Counted from the stretch's first letter, positions 9,499-18,362 are shown. The stretch: 64,000 bases of DNA from Alginatibacterium sediminis (GCF_003610775.1 NZ_RAQO01000005.1:248001-312000); one strand, 5' to 3'. Made by a program: numbers and translations. The notes: generated from the letters alone by a model not told the origin.

Positions 9499-10506
9499 TT
9501 GGCTACAATTAAAGACGTTTCTCAGCTAGCAAATGTATCGATATCAACGGTATCGCGCGTGATCAATGATACCGCGCAAGTAGCACCCGAAAAGCGTGAG
9601 GCTGTGCTTAAGGCGATGGAAGAGCTTAGTTACCGGCCTAACAGTTTTGCTCAAGCTTTGGTGAGTAAACGTTCTGACTGCATAGGATTAGTGGTTGGTG
9701 ATTTAGGTGGTGGACCATTTTTCATGCAAATGATGAAAGGTATCGAAGAAGTAGTCGATGGAGCCAACAAATACACTATGGTCATGACTGGACATCACGA
9801 AGCCGATAAAGAGCGCCATGCTATCGATATTTTGCTTCAGCGCCAATGCGATGCTTTGATCGTACATGCAATGGCAATGACTGACGACGAGCTTTGTGAG
9901 ATCGCAAGTGGTGACACTCCTTTTGTATTTATTAATCGCTTGGTGCCAGGTTTTGAAGACCGCTGCGTATTTATTGATAATCAAGAAGGTGCCCGTGTTG
10001 CAGTCGCGTACTTGATCGAACAAGGCCATAGCAATATTGCGATGATTAGCTCTGATGACTTAGACTTTGTTGATGCTATTGAGAGAGAAAAGGGCTATCG
10101 ACAAGCGTTAGAAGAGGCCGGCATTGTCTTTGATCCTTCGCTAATTTTCAGAGCCTTTCCAAACGAGCTTGGTGGCAGTTTTGCCGGACAACACTTGCTT
10201 GAGCAACGACCTGATGTGACAGCAGCCTTTGGATTCAACGATAGTATGATTGCCGGTGCATTATCTACTTTTCGAGACTTTAAAGTCAGCAGCCCAGAGC
10301 AAATTGCAGTGGTTGGTTTTGATGACAACCATTATGCCAAGTTTACCTTTCCGCGCTTGACCACGATTCGTTATCCAATCGAAGAAATGGGAGGCCGCGC
10401 AGCCCAGCAAGCACTCGATCTCTTTGCTTTGAAGAATACCGATGAAAGTGTATCTACGGATGGTCTTTGTTTTAAACCAGAACTAATAAAACGCGAATCA
10501 GCTTAG
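9499..10506 (+). CDS. LacI-family transcriptional regulator (orphan)
   Basis: A 335-aa repressor with the N-terminal helix-turn-helix and hinge helix of the family (ATIKDVSQLANVSISTVSRVIND, then YRPNSFAQAL) and a periplasmic-binding-protein-like effector domain (GLVVGDLGGGPFF, VFINRLVPG, AAFGFNDSMIAGAL, VVGFDDNHYAKFTFPRLTTIRYP). Translation starts at TTG, supported by a GGAG site eight bases upstream and by the invariant ATIKDV beginning. No sugar transport or catabolic gene is adjacent: pdxH lies on one side and the peroxiredoxin on the other. The target genes are therefore probably elsewhere, and the effector cannot be assigned. Confidence 0.88.
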   Translation: MATIKDVSQLANVSISTVSRVINDTAQVAPEKREAVLKAMEELSYRPNSFAQALVSKRSDCIGLVVGDLGGGPFFMQMMKGIEEVVDGANKYTMVMTGHHEADKERHAIDILLQRQCDALIVHAMAMTDDELCEIASGDTPFVFINRLVPGFEDRCVFIDNQEGARVAVAYLIEQGHSNIAMISSDDLDFVDAIEREKGYRQALEEAGIVFDPSLIFRAFPNELGGSFAGQHLLEQRPDVTAAFGFNDSMIAGALSTFRDFKVSSPEQIAVVGFDDNHYAKFTFPRLTTIRYPIEEMGGRAAQQALDLFALKNTDESVSTDGLCFKPELIKRESA

Positions 10507-10561
10507 CTTTGATATAAACCCTGGCTGGTTTTTGAGCTGCCGAAGAAGTTTAAAATTGAGT

Positions 10562-10583
10562 GCTAGTTGATTTTTGAACTAGC
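10562..10583. other. 7-bp hairpin in the lacI-ahpC spacer
   Basis: GCTAGTT and AACTAGC face each other across an 8-nt loop, 56 bp after the LacI stop. There is no T-run, so it is a weak terminator candidate. The rest of the 290-bp spacer up to the peroxiredoxin start shows no gene. Confidence 0.3.
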
Positions 10584-10796
10584 GACAAGCAGTTGCTATG
10601 CTTGATTCGTTTACTAGTATTGATTCAAGGGTTGATATGAAGCCAAAACGTGACTCTTAATTAATACTACGTATTGAATTGGTATTTTTTGATAGGTATA
10701 GCCAATCATACTGATTGAAATTGCCGATTCGATAAATGCGTCGATTTGTCGCATTATTGTGTCGTTGAAAATATCCCTAACACAGAGGAAAAGGAA

Positions 10797-11402
10797 ATGA
10801 GCGTACTTGTAGGTCGTCCCGCACCAGATTTTACTGCAGCAGCTGTTCTTGGAAATGGAGAAATCGTAGATAGCTTCACTCTAAGCGAAAAAATTAAAGG
10901 CAAAGCAGCAGTTATCTTTTTCTATCCATTAGATTTCACTTTCGTATGTCCTTCTGAGTTGATCGCATTCGATCACCGTTTTGCTGATTTCCAAGAGCGC
11001 GGCGTTGAGGTTATCGGTGTTTCAATCGATTCTCAGTTTAGCCACAATGCATGGCGCAACACAGCAATTGAAGATGGTGGTATTGGTCAAGTTCAATACC
11101 CATTGATTGCTGACGTTAAACACGAAATTTGTAAAGCATACGATGTTGAGCATCCTTCAGATGGTGTTGCTTTCCGTGGTTCGTTCTTAGTTGATAAAGA
11201 AGGCCTAGTTCGTCACCAAGTTGTCAACGATCTACCTTTAGGTCGTAACATCGACGAAATGCTACGTATGGTTGATGCCCTTCAATTCCATGAGCAACAC
11301 GGCGAAGTTTGCCCAGCACAATGGGAAAAAGGTAAAGAAGGCATGGACGCGACTCCTGGTGGCGTTGCAAAGTACCTAGCTAAGAATGCTGAAGATCTAT
11401 AA
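10797..11402 (+). CDS. Typical 2-Cys peroxiredoxin (AhpC/Prx1 type)
   Basis: A 201-aa cytosolic peroxidase that reduces H2O2 and organic hydroperoxides. The peroxidatic Cys lies in DFTFVCPSEL and the resolving Cys in GEVCPAQW. The GGIG loop and a C-terminal helical tail (YLAKNAEDL) place it among Prx1/AhpC typical 2-Cys enzymes. The ATG at 10797 has an excellent GAGGAAAAGGAA site; an upstream in-frame TTG (10746) would add 17 residues with no family resemblance. It stands alone, with no ahpF nearby, so the reductant is presumably thioredoxin or a distant AhpF. A strong terminator follows. Confidence 0.93.
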   Translation: MSVLVGRPAPDFTAAAVLGNGEIVDSFTLSEKIKGKAAVIFFYPLDFTFVCPSELIAFDHRFADFQERGVEVIGVSIDSQFSHNAWRNTAIEDGGIGQVQYPLIADVKHEICKAYDVEHPSDGVAFRGSFLVDKEGLVRHQVVNDLPLGRNIDEMLRMVDALQFHEQHGEVCPAQWEKGKEGMDATPGGVAKYLAKNAEDL

Positions 11403-11421
11403 GAACTAGCAAGTAGATAGT

Positions 11422-11449
11422 AAAAAAGCGACGTTAGTCGCTTTTTTTA
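11422..11449. terminator. Bidirectional intrinsic terminator
   Basis: The stem AGCGAC/GTCGCT with loop GTTA is flanked by an A-run on the left and a T-run on the right. It serves the peroxiredoxin gene on + and the CheX-like gene on -, which converge here. Confidence 0.85.
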
Positions 11450-11476
11450 TGCCTGTTGAAAAGTAAAAATTAAGAC

Positions 11477-11944
11477 TTACGAGCTTTCAAAACAAATCTC
11501 AATTGTTGCATTCCCATGCTCAGAGCTAAAAGGCAGCATGATTTTTGGACTCTCTGTTGAATGGGTTATGGTATGTGACGGTCCTGAAACCACAATTGGA
11601 GTTGCCATACCAAAATCATGACCTGCTTCTGCTAATAATCGCTTCGCACCACCGGTAACCATATTTGTGATTTCACCCACCATATCAGTGACCTCTTCAT
11701 CAATCTGTGAAGGTGCTTCACCAAGCATGCGTTTCATAATTTCCAAGGCCAAGCTTTGGTCAAAGCTAATCGAAAACGACCCTTTTAATTCCGGCCCCAC
11801 CATGCCAATCAAACCTGATACGTCACCACGTGCACGCTCGTCCTTTTTCAAACGAGGTTTTTCAGGTTTTAGCTGCAATTGAGCCATAGTCCCCAACACA
11901 TTTTGAAGCGACGTTAAAAATGGGTTGATAAAAGCGGCGTCCAT
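11477..11944 (-). CDS. CheX-like chemotaxis phosphatase domain protein
   Basis: A 155-aa single-domain protein of the CheC/CheX phosphatase family, which dephosphorylates CheY-P. The signature ExxN is present as GEITNMVTGGAK (E91, N94), followed by the expected small-residue helix. The N-terminus (INPFLTSLQNVLGTM) is also typical of CheX. No other chemotaxis gene is adjacent. Stand-alone CheX proteins of this type are common in marine gammaproteobacteria and often act on non-flagellar response regulators, but the partner cannot be determined here. Confidence 0.85.
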   Translation of the reverse strand: MDAAFINPFLTSLQNVLGTMAQLQLKPEKPRLKKDERARGDVSGLIGMVGPELKGSFSISFDQSLALEIMKRMLGEAPSQIDEEVTDMVGEITNMVTGGAKRLLAEAGHDFGMATPIVVSGPSHTITHSTESPKIMLPFSSEHGNATIEICFESS

Positions 11945-12287
11945 ATAAATTCTCGTTTGTCTTGAGTTAGTGGTGAATAATAATTGCCATCGAATTCAAT
12001 GATCAAGCTTTTTCGATAATTAGTGGAGTTAGGGGGGTGTTTACTCAATGAAATAGCGTAAAACGTTTAACAAATAAGCAGTGCGTAGGGGGGAATAATT
12101 CTTATTTTTTGGCGAATTAGTTTTGTGGCTTATTAACTGCGAAAAAACGATATCGTATGGAACTGAATTATATTTATTTGGAACCGGTTCCATTATTGGG
12201 TGAAGTCACTTGACCTTTGGGCAGCACTTTGTGACATTCCCAATTAGCACAGTGATAATTGTTATTTTGTCTCGATACGGGAAAGCA
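11945..12287. other. Regulatory spacer upstream of the cellobionate module
   Basis: 343 bp without a gene between cheX and lacI. It holds the palindromic operator at 12179-12192 and two weaker symmetric sites, AAACGTTT at 12061-12068 and ACGATATCGT at 12148-12157, which may be promoter-associated or chance. No other feature was seen. Confidence 0.5.
12179..12192. promoter_or_regulatory. LacI-family operator, perfect 14-bp palindrome
   Basis: TGGAACCGGTTCCA is perfectly symmetric with a central CG, the classic form of a LacI/GalR-family operator. It lies 96 bp before the LacI start that heads the phosphorylase-gluconokinase group, so autoregulation of the whole unit is likely. Confidence 0.75.
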
Positions 12288-13277
12288 ATGGCCACCATTA
12301 AAGATGTTGCAAAATTAGCCAACGTAGGCGTAGGTACGGTATCGCGTTATATGTCTGGAGGCTCGGTTTCGGAGAAGCGCGCTGCCGCAATAAAACAAGC
12401 GATGTTAAATTTGGAATATCGACCAAATAGCATGGCGCGTTCTCTGTCTCGACAACGTTCCGATCTGATTGGCGTGTATCTGCCTTCTTTATCGGGTCCT
12501 TTTTACCACAAAATTTTACGCGCAATTGAAACGCAACTTCGAGAGCAGGGCAAGCACCTTATTTTGGCCAATGCCGAAGGTTCTCTAAACGATGAGCAAC
12601 AGCTTGCGCATCTAGAGTACCTGCTTGAGCGCGATTGTGACGCCGTACTCATGGCTTGCCCTAGTGTGAGTGACAACGCTTTGTTAGCCACTATTGATAA
12701 ACATCCAAACGTAGTACTGATTAATCGAGAGCTTAAGGGTTATGCGGATAAATGCTTTAGTGTTGACCATTATTTAGGCGGTAAAATAGCGGCACAAAAT
12801 TTAGTTCGCTTGGGTCATCGTAGTTTTGCGATGGTTACAGGCCGATTAAGTGCCCAAGATGCTCAGCGCCGCCAGCAAGGATTCATCGAGACTCTAATTG
12901 AACTAGGCTGTTCCATTGACTCAGATCTCGTTATTGAGGGCTCGTTTAATTATGAACCCGGCGCCAAAGCTATTAAATCTATTCTGAAGCAGCGCTCGCG
13001 ATTTAGTGCTTTGTTTTGCGGCAATGACAAGCTTGCGCAAGTGGCATTAAGCCAGCTCTATGATCTGGATCTCGGTGTGCCTTCTGACATGGCCGTTGTG
13101 GGCTATGACGATGTGGACTTTTGCGCTTATACAGCACCTGCACTAAGTACGATTCATATCCCCATCGAAGCAATGGCGACAGCCGCCTGTCGTAAAGTTC
13201 TTAATTCAGCTTACGGTTTGGATATGGCATTCGAGACTCAATTCCAACCGGAGTTTATACAACGCAGCAGTACTTAG
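12288..13277 (+). CDS. LacI-family repressor of the cellobionate module
   Basis: A 329-aa regulator with an N-terminal HTH (ATIKDVAKLANVGVGTVSRYMSG), hinge helix (YRPNSMARSLSRQRSD) and a sugar-binding-like effector domain ending ALSTIHIPIEAM. ATG 12288 starts exactly at the family-typical MATIKDV; the in-frame TTG at 12210 would add an unrelated tail. It sits 46 bp upstream of the phosphorylase gene and downstream of a perfect operator. Its effector is therefore probably cellobionate, gluconate or a phosphorylated derivative (inference). Confidence 0.9.
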   Translation: MATIKDVAKLANVGVGTVSRYMSGGSVSEKRAAAIKQAMLNLEYRPNSMARSLSRQRSDLIGVYLPSLSGPFYHKILRAIETQLREQGKHLILANAEGSLNDEQQLAHLEYLLERDCDAVLMACPSVSDNALLATIDKHPNVVLINRELKGYADKCFSVDHYLGGKIAAQNLVRLGHRSFAMVTGRLSAQDAQRRQQGFIETLIELGCSIDSDLVIEGSFNYEPGAKAIKSILKQRSRFSALFCGNDKLAQVALSQLYDLDLGVPSDMAVVGYDDVDFCAYTAPALSTIHIPIEAMATAACRKVLNSAYGLDMAFETQFQPEFIQRSST

Positions 13278-13323
13278 TTTGATTCAATTCTAAGTAATTC
13301 TCTTTTTTAAAACAGGAAACCGC

Positions 13324-15714
13324 ATGGCTCAGTACATTGAACAAGGCAAACGTTTTCAGCTTAACAGTCCAAGCTTAGCGCCAAATAGTGCCGCATATCT
13401 TTGGAACCGAAAGATGATGTTGCATATGAACTGCCGCGGATATGCGGTAAGCCAGTATATGGACCCTGAGCCAAGAAAGTACGCCCATGTACCTACGCTG
13501 GCCGCGGTAAGTTTTATGCAGCCTGAGCAGCCTTACTTCGCTCACCATCCCGGCCGGTTTTTCTATATTAGAGACAATCAAAGTGGTGAAATGTTTTCGG
13601 CTCCCTACGCTCCGATGAATAGAGAGCTCGATTTATTTAGTTTTGAACCAGGGACGAGTGATATTCGTTGGAAAGTTCAATGCCTTGGACTTGAACTAAT
13701 TATTAGCCTAGGCCTCAGCGATACCGATGTGGTTGAACGTTGGAGTGTTGATCTCATTAATCTTGGCGAAAGTGAACGCGATATTTCTTTGATTCCGTAT
13801 TTTCCGGTGGGCTACTCATCATGGATGAATATGGGAGGTAGCTTTGATCCAGAACTAAACGCAATTCTTTGTACCTGCATTACTCCCTATCAAAAAGTTG
13901 ATGACTATTTTAAGAATGCTCACCTCAAAGATATGACTTACTTGTGCGCCGATAGGAAGGTTGATTTCTTTGAAGTTTCGCAGCCAGTATTTGAAGGGGA
14001 GGGAGGCTTACATGCGCCCTCAAGTTTAGCGAATCGCGCCAATCTCGGATGTGGCGATGCAATTTATGAAATGCCAACATGTTGTATGCAGTTTTGTATC
14101 AAACTCCAAGCTTATGAATCACAAAACACCCAGCTCATTTTTGGCCCAGCTAAAGACGCAGCCGAAGTTGCACGCATGCGCAAGCGTTACTTGCTTAGCG
14201 ATACCCAACAGCGCAATTTAGAGTATAAGCAGTACGTTGAGAGAGGCAAAGGCTGCTTAGAAATTGAAAGCCCAGATAGCGATTTTGACAGCTTTGTTAA
14301 CCATTGGCTACCCCGTCAAGTTTATTATCACGGCGACAGTAACCGTCTCAGTACCGATCCCCAAACCCGAAACTATCTTCAGGACGCAATGGGGATGGCA
14401 TATGTAGATGATGGGCTAACTAAAACCGCTATTTTGACCGCTCTTGCTCAGCAAAAAGACGATGGCGAAATGCCCGACGGCATTTTATTAAGTGCTGAGG
14501 CAGAGCTTAAATACATCAACCAAGTACCACATACTGATCATTCAGTATGGTTGTGTATCATTATGACTTCCTATCTCAATGAAACTGGTGATTCTAGTTT
14601 GTTAGAACATCAGCTTAAGTGGTCAAATAACGATGTTAGCGATAGCGTTTTTGAGCATATTAGTCGTGCTATGAACTACTTGATTGGCGCTGTCGATGAG
14701 CGGGGGTTGCCCTATATAGCTCAAGGTGATTGGTGTGATCCTATGAATATGGTGGGCTACCAAGGTAAAGGGGTTTCAGCTTGGTTAACGGAAGCTATTT
14801 CTTACGCCTTGCAATTGTGGGCTGATATTTGTGAACAGCATCAACGTGATGACTTGGCTGTTTACTACCAAGAACAAGCGGGTATCTTCAATCAACGCTT
14901 AAATCAGCATTTTTGGCATAACAACTGGTTTGGCCGTGGTATTACCGATGCAGGAACTTTGTTTGGTATTGATTCAGATCCGGAAGGCAAAATTTTTCTG
15001 AACGCGCAAAGTTGGGCACTGTTGTGTAAAGCGACTAATACCGAACAACAACAGCAAATACTTGCAGCTATAGACGAACGTTTAGAGACTCCGTATGGAG
15101 TCATGATGTTTGCACCAGCATTTACAGCGATGCGCGACGATATTGGGCGAGTAACTCAAAAATGGCCAGGTAGCGCCGAAAATGGTTCTGTCTACAATCA
15201 TGCGGCAGCATTTTACGCAGCATCATTGTTTGCTATTGATGAGCCTGACCGCGCATTTTCAACGCTCCGTCGCATGTTAAGCTCCTGCAACGAAACTGAC
15301 ATTAAACGCCGAGATCAATTACCTGTTTATATTCCAAATTACTATCGTGGCGCCTATTATCAGCACCCGCGGACCGCTGGTCGTTCTAGTAATTTGTTTA
15401 ACACCGGTTCGGGAGCCTGGTTTTACCAGCTTACAATCGAAAAAATGTTTGGGTTACAGGGCTGTAAAGACGGCTTACTGATAAAGCCGCAATTGCCTAG
15501 CCATTGGTCACAAGCCAAGGCAAAGCGAGAATTTAGAGGCGCAGAATTTAGTGTGACATACCAACGCTCTGCCGATATAAACGCTATGCAAGTATTTGTA
15601 AATGACGAACACTTAGACATGCCATGTATTCAAAATATTGAGCGAGGGATGCGCTATAAAGTGCTGGTCAAACTACCTTTAAGTTCTTTGGTTACGGAAA
15701 CACAAGATGGCTAA
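13324..15714 (+). CDS. GH94 phosphorylase, predicted cellobionic acid phosphorylase
   Basis: A 796-aa cytoplasmic GH94 disaccharide phosphorylase: N-terminal beta-sandwich (about 1-290), linker, (alpha/alpha)6 barrel (about 330-720) and C-terminal beta segment. The catalytic Asp lies in AQGDWCDPMN, and by count it is D472. Arg609 and Lys613 fall in GRVTQKWPG. As I recall, Saccharophagus degradans cellobionic acid phosphorylase uses Asp472 as general acid and Arg609/Lys613 to hold the gluconate carboxylate, so both identity and spacing agree. The enzyme would convert cellobionate plus phosphate to glucose-1-phosphate plus gluconate. The following gene is a gluconokinase overlapping by eight bases, which is the expected next step. 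Plain cellobiose phosphorylase is the main alternative. Confidence 0.85.
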   Translation: MAQYIEQGKRFQLNSPSLAPNSAAYLWNRKMMLHMNCRGYAVSQYMDPEPRKYAHVPTLAAVSFMQPEQPYFAHHPGRFFYIRDNQSGEMFSAPYAPMNRELDLFSFEPGTSDIRWKVQCLGLELIISLGLSDTDVVERWSVDLINLGESERDISLIPYFPVGYSSWMNMGGSFDPELNAILCTCITPYQKVDDYFKNAHLKDMTYLCADRKVDFFEVSQPVFEGEGGLHAPSSLANRANLGCGDAIYEMPTCCMQFCIKLQAYESQNTQLIFGPAKDAAEVARMRKRYLLSDTQQRNLEYKQYVERGKGCLEIESPDSDFDSFVNHWLPRQVYYHGDSNRLSTDPQTRNYLQDAMGMAYVDDGLTKTAILTALAQQKDDGEMPDGILLSAEAELKYINQVPHTDHSVWLCIIMTSYLNETGDSSLLEHQLKWSNNDVSDSVFEHISRAMNYLIGAVDERGLPYIAQGDWCDPMNMVGYQGKGVSAWLTEAISYALQLWADICEQHQRDDLAVYYQEQAGIFNQRLNQHFWHNNWFGRGITDAGTLFGIDSDPEGKIFLNAQSWALLCKATNTEQQQQILAAIDERLETPYGVMMFAPAFTAMRDDIGRVTQKWPGSAENGSVYNHAAAFYAASLFAIDEPDRAFSTLRRMLSSCNETDIKRRDQLPVYIPNYYRGAYYQHPRTAGRSSNLFNTGSGAWFYQLTIEKMFGLQGCKDGLLIKPQLPSHWSQAKAKREFRGAEFSVTYQRSADINAMQVFVNDEHLDMPCIQNIERGMRYKVLVKLPLSSLVTETQDG

Positions 15715-16210
15715 GGTTTATGTAGTTATGGGCGTTTCCGGTTGTGGCAAGTCGAGCGTGGGAGCCGCCCTTGCCGAACGTTTAACGGCAAATTTTGTGG
15801 ACGGAGACGACTTGCATCCGCCTGCCAATATAGAAAAAATGAGCCAAGGCTTAGCTTTAAATGATAGTGACAGGCAACCGTGGTTAGAACAAATTCGATT
15901 GCTTGCCCATCAAGTGTTGAATCATAGTAAGCCAATGGTCATTGTATGCTCCGCGCTAAAACTCGCTTATCGAGATTTGTTACGCCAGCAGAATGACCAC
16001 CTTGCATTTATTTTTTTGCAGGGCAGTCAGGCCTTGATAGAACAACGACACAGGGCTCGACATAATCACTTTATGCCGACTCAGCTATTACAAAGTCAAT
16101 TTGATACCTTGGAAACCCCAGAACCAAATGAAGCGCGCGTGTTTGCTATCGATATAGATACTGATTTTGATACGCTGGTGGAGCGCTGTGAAAAGGCCGT
16201 CCAGCTTTAA
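15707..16210 (+). CDS. gntK: Gluconokinase
   Basis: A 167-aa P-loop kinase that phosphorylates D-gluconate to 6-phosphogluconate. Walker A GVSGCGKSS is at residues 9-17. The GntK-specific DGDDLHPPANIEKMSQGLALNDSDRQPWL region and the ACSALK-like segment (VCSALKLAYRDLLR) are present. It overlaps the GH94 gene by 8 bp, implying translational coupling, and would process the gluconate half of cellobionate. Length is typical of bacterial GntK. Confidence 0.94.
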   Translation: MAKVYVVMGVSGCGKSSVGAALAERLTANFVDGDDLHPPANIEKMSQGLALNDSDRQPWLEQIRLLAHQVLNHSKPMVIVCSALKLAYRDLLRQQNDHLAFIFLQGSQALIEQRHRARHNHFMPTQLLQSQFDTLETPEPNEARVFAIDIDTDFDTLVERCEKAVQL

Positions 16211-16219
16211 GACGGCCTT
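16193..16219. terminator. Hairpin at the gntK / yhcH convergence
   Basis: A perfect 9-bp stem, AAGGCCGTC and GACGGCCTT, surrounds the gntK stop codon in its loop. No strong T-run follows, so intrinsic termination is only probable. Confidence 0.5.
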
Positions 16220-16240
16220 AGAGATTGATTGTAGTTGTTT

Positions 16241-16714
16241 TTAAATGAAAAGGTCTTGGTGTATCTTCACCACCGCTTTGCGGATTTGCTTACCTTGTTT
16301 ATCAAAATGGCAACCTGGGCGGTGCATTTCGTTATCAAAAAACACTGCAAAGTCACCGCCTTTGAGTTCAACAAAACGTTCGTCATTGATAGTGTCAGTA
16401 AAGGCCACATCGTGAGCCTCTAATTTGTCTTCACTAACGCTCTCACTGCGTTCTTGGTTGGAAAAACCGAGATATTCATGGCCTTCAAGACAAACTTGAA
16501 TATCACTGTACTTCGCGTGAAACTCAGGACGGCATTGCTCAGCATCTTTGCTGTCGATGGTCATCAACATCACAAATAACTGGTCGCCTTCAATGGCATA
16601 TTTGCCATCGTCTTTACCATCGCTCAACAGTTGTTGTACGGCTGTAAGGCCACGTTGTAGACAGGGGTGTAAGCGTTTAACATGCTGAGAATTGTTGATG
16701 TTGCCGGTAATCAT
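16241..16714 (-). CDS. YhcH/YjgK/YiaL family (DUF386) protein
   Basis: A 157-aa cupin-like protein of the YhcH/YjgK/YiaL family. Visible family marks are the GKYAIEGDQLFV start of the barrel, EFHAKYSDIQVCLEGHEYLGF, and the metal-ligand-bearing ends DFAVFFDNEMHRPG and RKAVVKIH. Members sit in sialic-acid, ketogulonate and other sugar-acid operons and are thought to act on sugar anomers or as small isomerases. ATG 16714 is chosen because a GGAG site lies eight bases upstream; the GTG at 16723 overlaps that site. It is convergent with gntK, so a link to sugar-acid metabolism is plausible but unproven. Confidence 0.85.
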   Translation of the reverse strand: MITGNINNSQHVKRLHPCLQRGLTAVQQLLSDGKDDGKYAIEGDQLFVMLMTIDSKDAEQCRPEFHAKYSDIQVCLEGHEYLGFSNQERSESVSEDKLEAHDVAFTDTINDERFVELKGGDFAVFFDNEMHRPGCHFDKQGKQIRKAVVKIHQDLFI

Positions 16715-16897
16715 TATTGTCACTCCAAGTTTGGCTTGTATTTTGAAAGCTGCTTAGCTTACAAGTCTAACTTTTATTCTAAGTGTGAAAAATGACACAG
16801 CGCAGATATCAAGATATTTGTAGGGCAATAATACAAGTGCGACATTTGTTTACCAAATTAACTAAACTGCTTAGTCGCGGATATAGGAACCAAGGTT

Positions 16898-17386
16898 ATG
16901 GAACGAGATCTGGTAACAGAAAAAACTTACCTCTTCGATTGGGGGGATACATTAATGCGCGACTTTAGTGACCAGGCTGGAAAAATGTGTGACTGGCAGA
17001 AGCTTGAAGCAATGCCTAACGCACAAAAAGCCTTAGCCAGTTTGTCGCAAGCCAGCCAAATTTATGTGGCGACAGGGGCTCAGCAATCTACGCCGAAAGA
17101 AATTGAACGTGCTTTCGAACGAGTCGGCTTAGCTAAGTATATTAGTGGCTATTATTGCCCTGCAAACTTAGCGCTACAAAAAGGGGATGCGGGATTTTTA
17201 CCAGCTATTTTGTCCAAGATAAATCAACCTGCTGAAAACTGCTGCATGGTAGGAGATAACTGGGAGCGGGATATAGTGCCGGCGCTGGAAATCGGCATGC
17301 AAACGATTTGGTATCAATCTGAAAGTCCGAGTTTAATGCATGAAACCGTGCGCTGCATTAAAAATCTTAAAGACTTGATTGAGTAA
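16898..17386 (+). CDS. HAD-family hydrolase
   Basis: A 162-aa cytosolic HAD-superfamily phosphatase-like protein. Motif I is LFDWGDTLM, where the second acidic residue is shifted by one place compared with the usual DxDGT (DWGDT instead). Motif II is the T of YVATGA, and motif III/IV is MVGDNWERDIVPALEIG. The cap is minimal. Phosphoglycolate-phosphatase-like activity is possible, but the substrate cannot be told. It opens a short same-strand series with the P-loop protein and the DUF3465 protein. Confidence 0.8.
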   Translation: MERDLVTEKTYLFDWGDTLMRDFSDQAGKMCDWQKLEAMPNAQKALASLSQASQIYVATGAQQSTPKEIERAFERVGLAKYISGYYCPANLALQKGDAGFLPAILSKINQPAENCCMVGDNWERDIVPALEIGMQTIWYQSESPSLMHETVRCIKNLKDLIE

Positions 17387-17412
17387 TCGTTAGCGAACAA
17401 GCGAGCACAGCA

Positions 17413-17898
17413 ATGAGCGTAAAAGTGTATGCCATATGTGGGTTTATCGGATCGGGTAAAACCACCTTAGCGAATCAAATTGCAGAGCATCAGCGTGCGT
17501 ATCGATTTTCTATTGATGAATGGATGATCCCACTGTTCGGTGAACACATGCCTCGAGAGCAGTTTGACAGTCGCTTGGCATGCTTGAGTACATTGTTCGA
17601 TAACGCCGCGTTGGATCTTTTGAAACTGGGTGTTTCGGTTATCTTTGATTATGGTTTTTGGGCTTTTCGAGACCGAGAGCGCCTAAGGTCTTGGGCTAAG
17701 CAACACCAACTGGATCTTGAAATAGTTTACTTAGATGTAAGCTTTGAGCGTTGCTGTCAGCAAGCTAAAGCGCGCAATCAGTTAAACTCCGACTTGAGCT
17801 ATCAAATGAGCGACGAAATGCTTGCGATGTTTTGGCATCAGTTTGAAGTTCCCAAGTCGACCGAACATCTCGTTTCAGTGATATCATCGAAGGAATAG
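17413..17898 (+). CDS. P-loop kinase-like ATP-binding protein
   Basis: A 161-aa protein with Walker A GFIGSGKTT at residues 10-18, a following SIDEWM segment typical of small-molecule kinases with the AAA_33 fold, and an FDYGFWAFRDR stretch where such kinases carry their lid. The size and IVYLDVSFERCCQQAKARN helix resemble kinases that modify antibiotics or nucleosides. The substrate is unknown. It lies 26 bp after the HAD gene and two bases before the DUF3465 gene, so all three may be one transcript. Confidence 0.75.
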   Translation: MSVKVYAICGFIGSGKTTLANQIAEHQRAYRFSIDEWMIPLFGEHMPREQFDSRLACLSTLFDNAALDLLKLGVSVIFDYGFWAFRDRERLRSWAKQHQLDLEIVYLDVSFERCCQQAKARNQLNSDLSYQMSDEMLAMFWHQFEVPKSTEHLVSVISSKE

Positions 17899-17900
17899 AC

Positions 17901-18362
17901 ATGCGTAAAAATTCAATCCTTCCTATTATACTAATTGCATTTATAGGGCTTGCTACACAGTTACTGTATAGAGATCCGGCAATTGTGTCATCTGCCGGAA
18001 TCGTTCAAACCGCCGCTAGTAAACATTATATCGATACAACGATTGAACAGGCTTTTAAGCAAAAACGAAGCGAAGTTCAAGTCACCGGAAGTGGAACGGT
18101 TATAACGATACTTAGTGATGACTTAAAGGGCAGTCGACATCAACGGTTTATTTTAGAGTTGGAAACTGGCTTAACAGTGCTGGTTGCACATAATATAGAT
18201 TTAGCCCCGCGAATAGAAAAGCTAAGTGTTGGGGATACGGTGCGCTACTACGGACAGTATGAATGGAACGACAAGGGTGGGGTTTTACATTGGACGCATC
18301 ATGATCCAAATCAGAAACACTATCATGGTTGGTTGCGCCATAATGGCAAAACCTATCAATAG
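17901..18362 (+). CDS. DUF3465 family membrane-anchored protein
   Basis: A 153-aa protein with an N-terminal hydrophobic anchor (ILPIILIAFIGLATQLLY) and a conserved OB-like domain: GSGTVITILSDD, GSRHQRFILELETG, VAHNIDLAPRI, DTVRYYGQYEWNDKGG and LHWTHHDP. These are marks of the DUF3465 family, found widely in gammaproteobacteria. The function is unknown. The HHDP/HYHGW cluster near the C-terminus is rich in potential metal ligands. The topology suggests a periplasmic domain. Confidence 0.8.
   Translation: MRKNSILPIILIAFIGLATQLLYRDPAIVSSAGIVQTAASKHYIDTTIEQAFKQKRSEVQVTGSGTVITILSDDLKGSRHQRFILELETGLTVLVAHNIDLAPRIEKLSVGDTVRYYGQYEWNDKGGVLHWTHHDPNQKHYHGWLRHNGKTYQ

Noticed and set aside
11667-11882. 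Plus-strand frame across the CheX-like gene
   Set aside because: Shadow of the ExxN-containing domain on the other strand.
12061-12068. AAACGTTT as a second operator for the cellobionate LacI
   Set aside because: It does not match the perfect palindrome at 12179 and is short enough to be chance.
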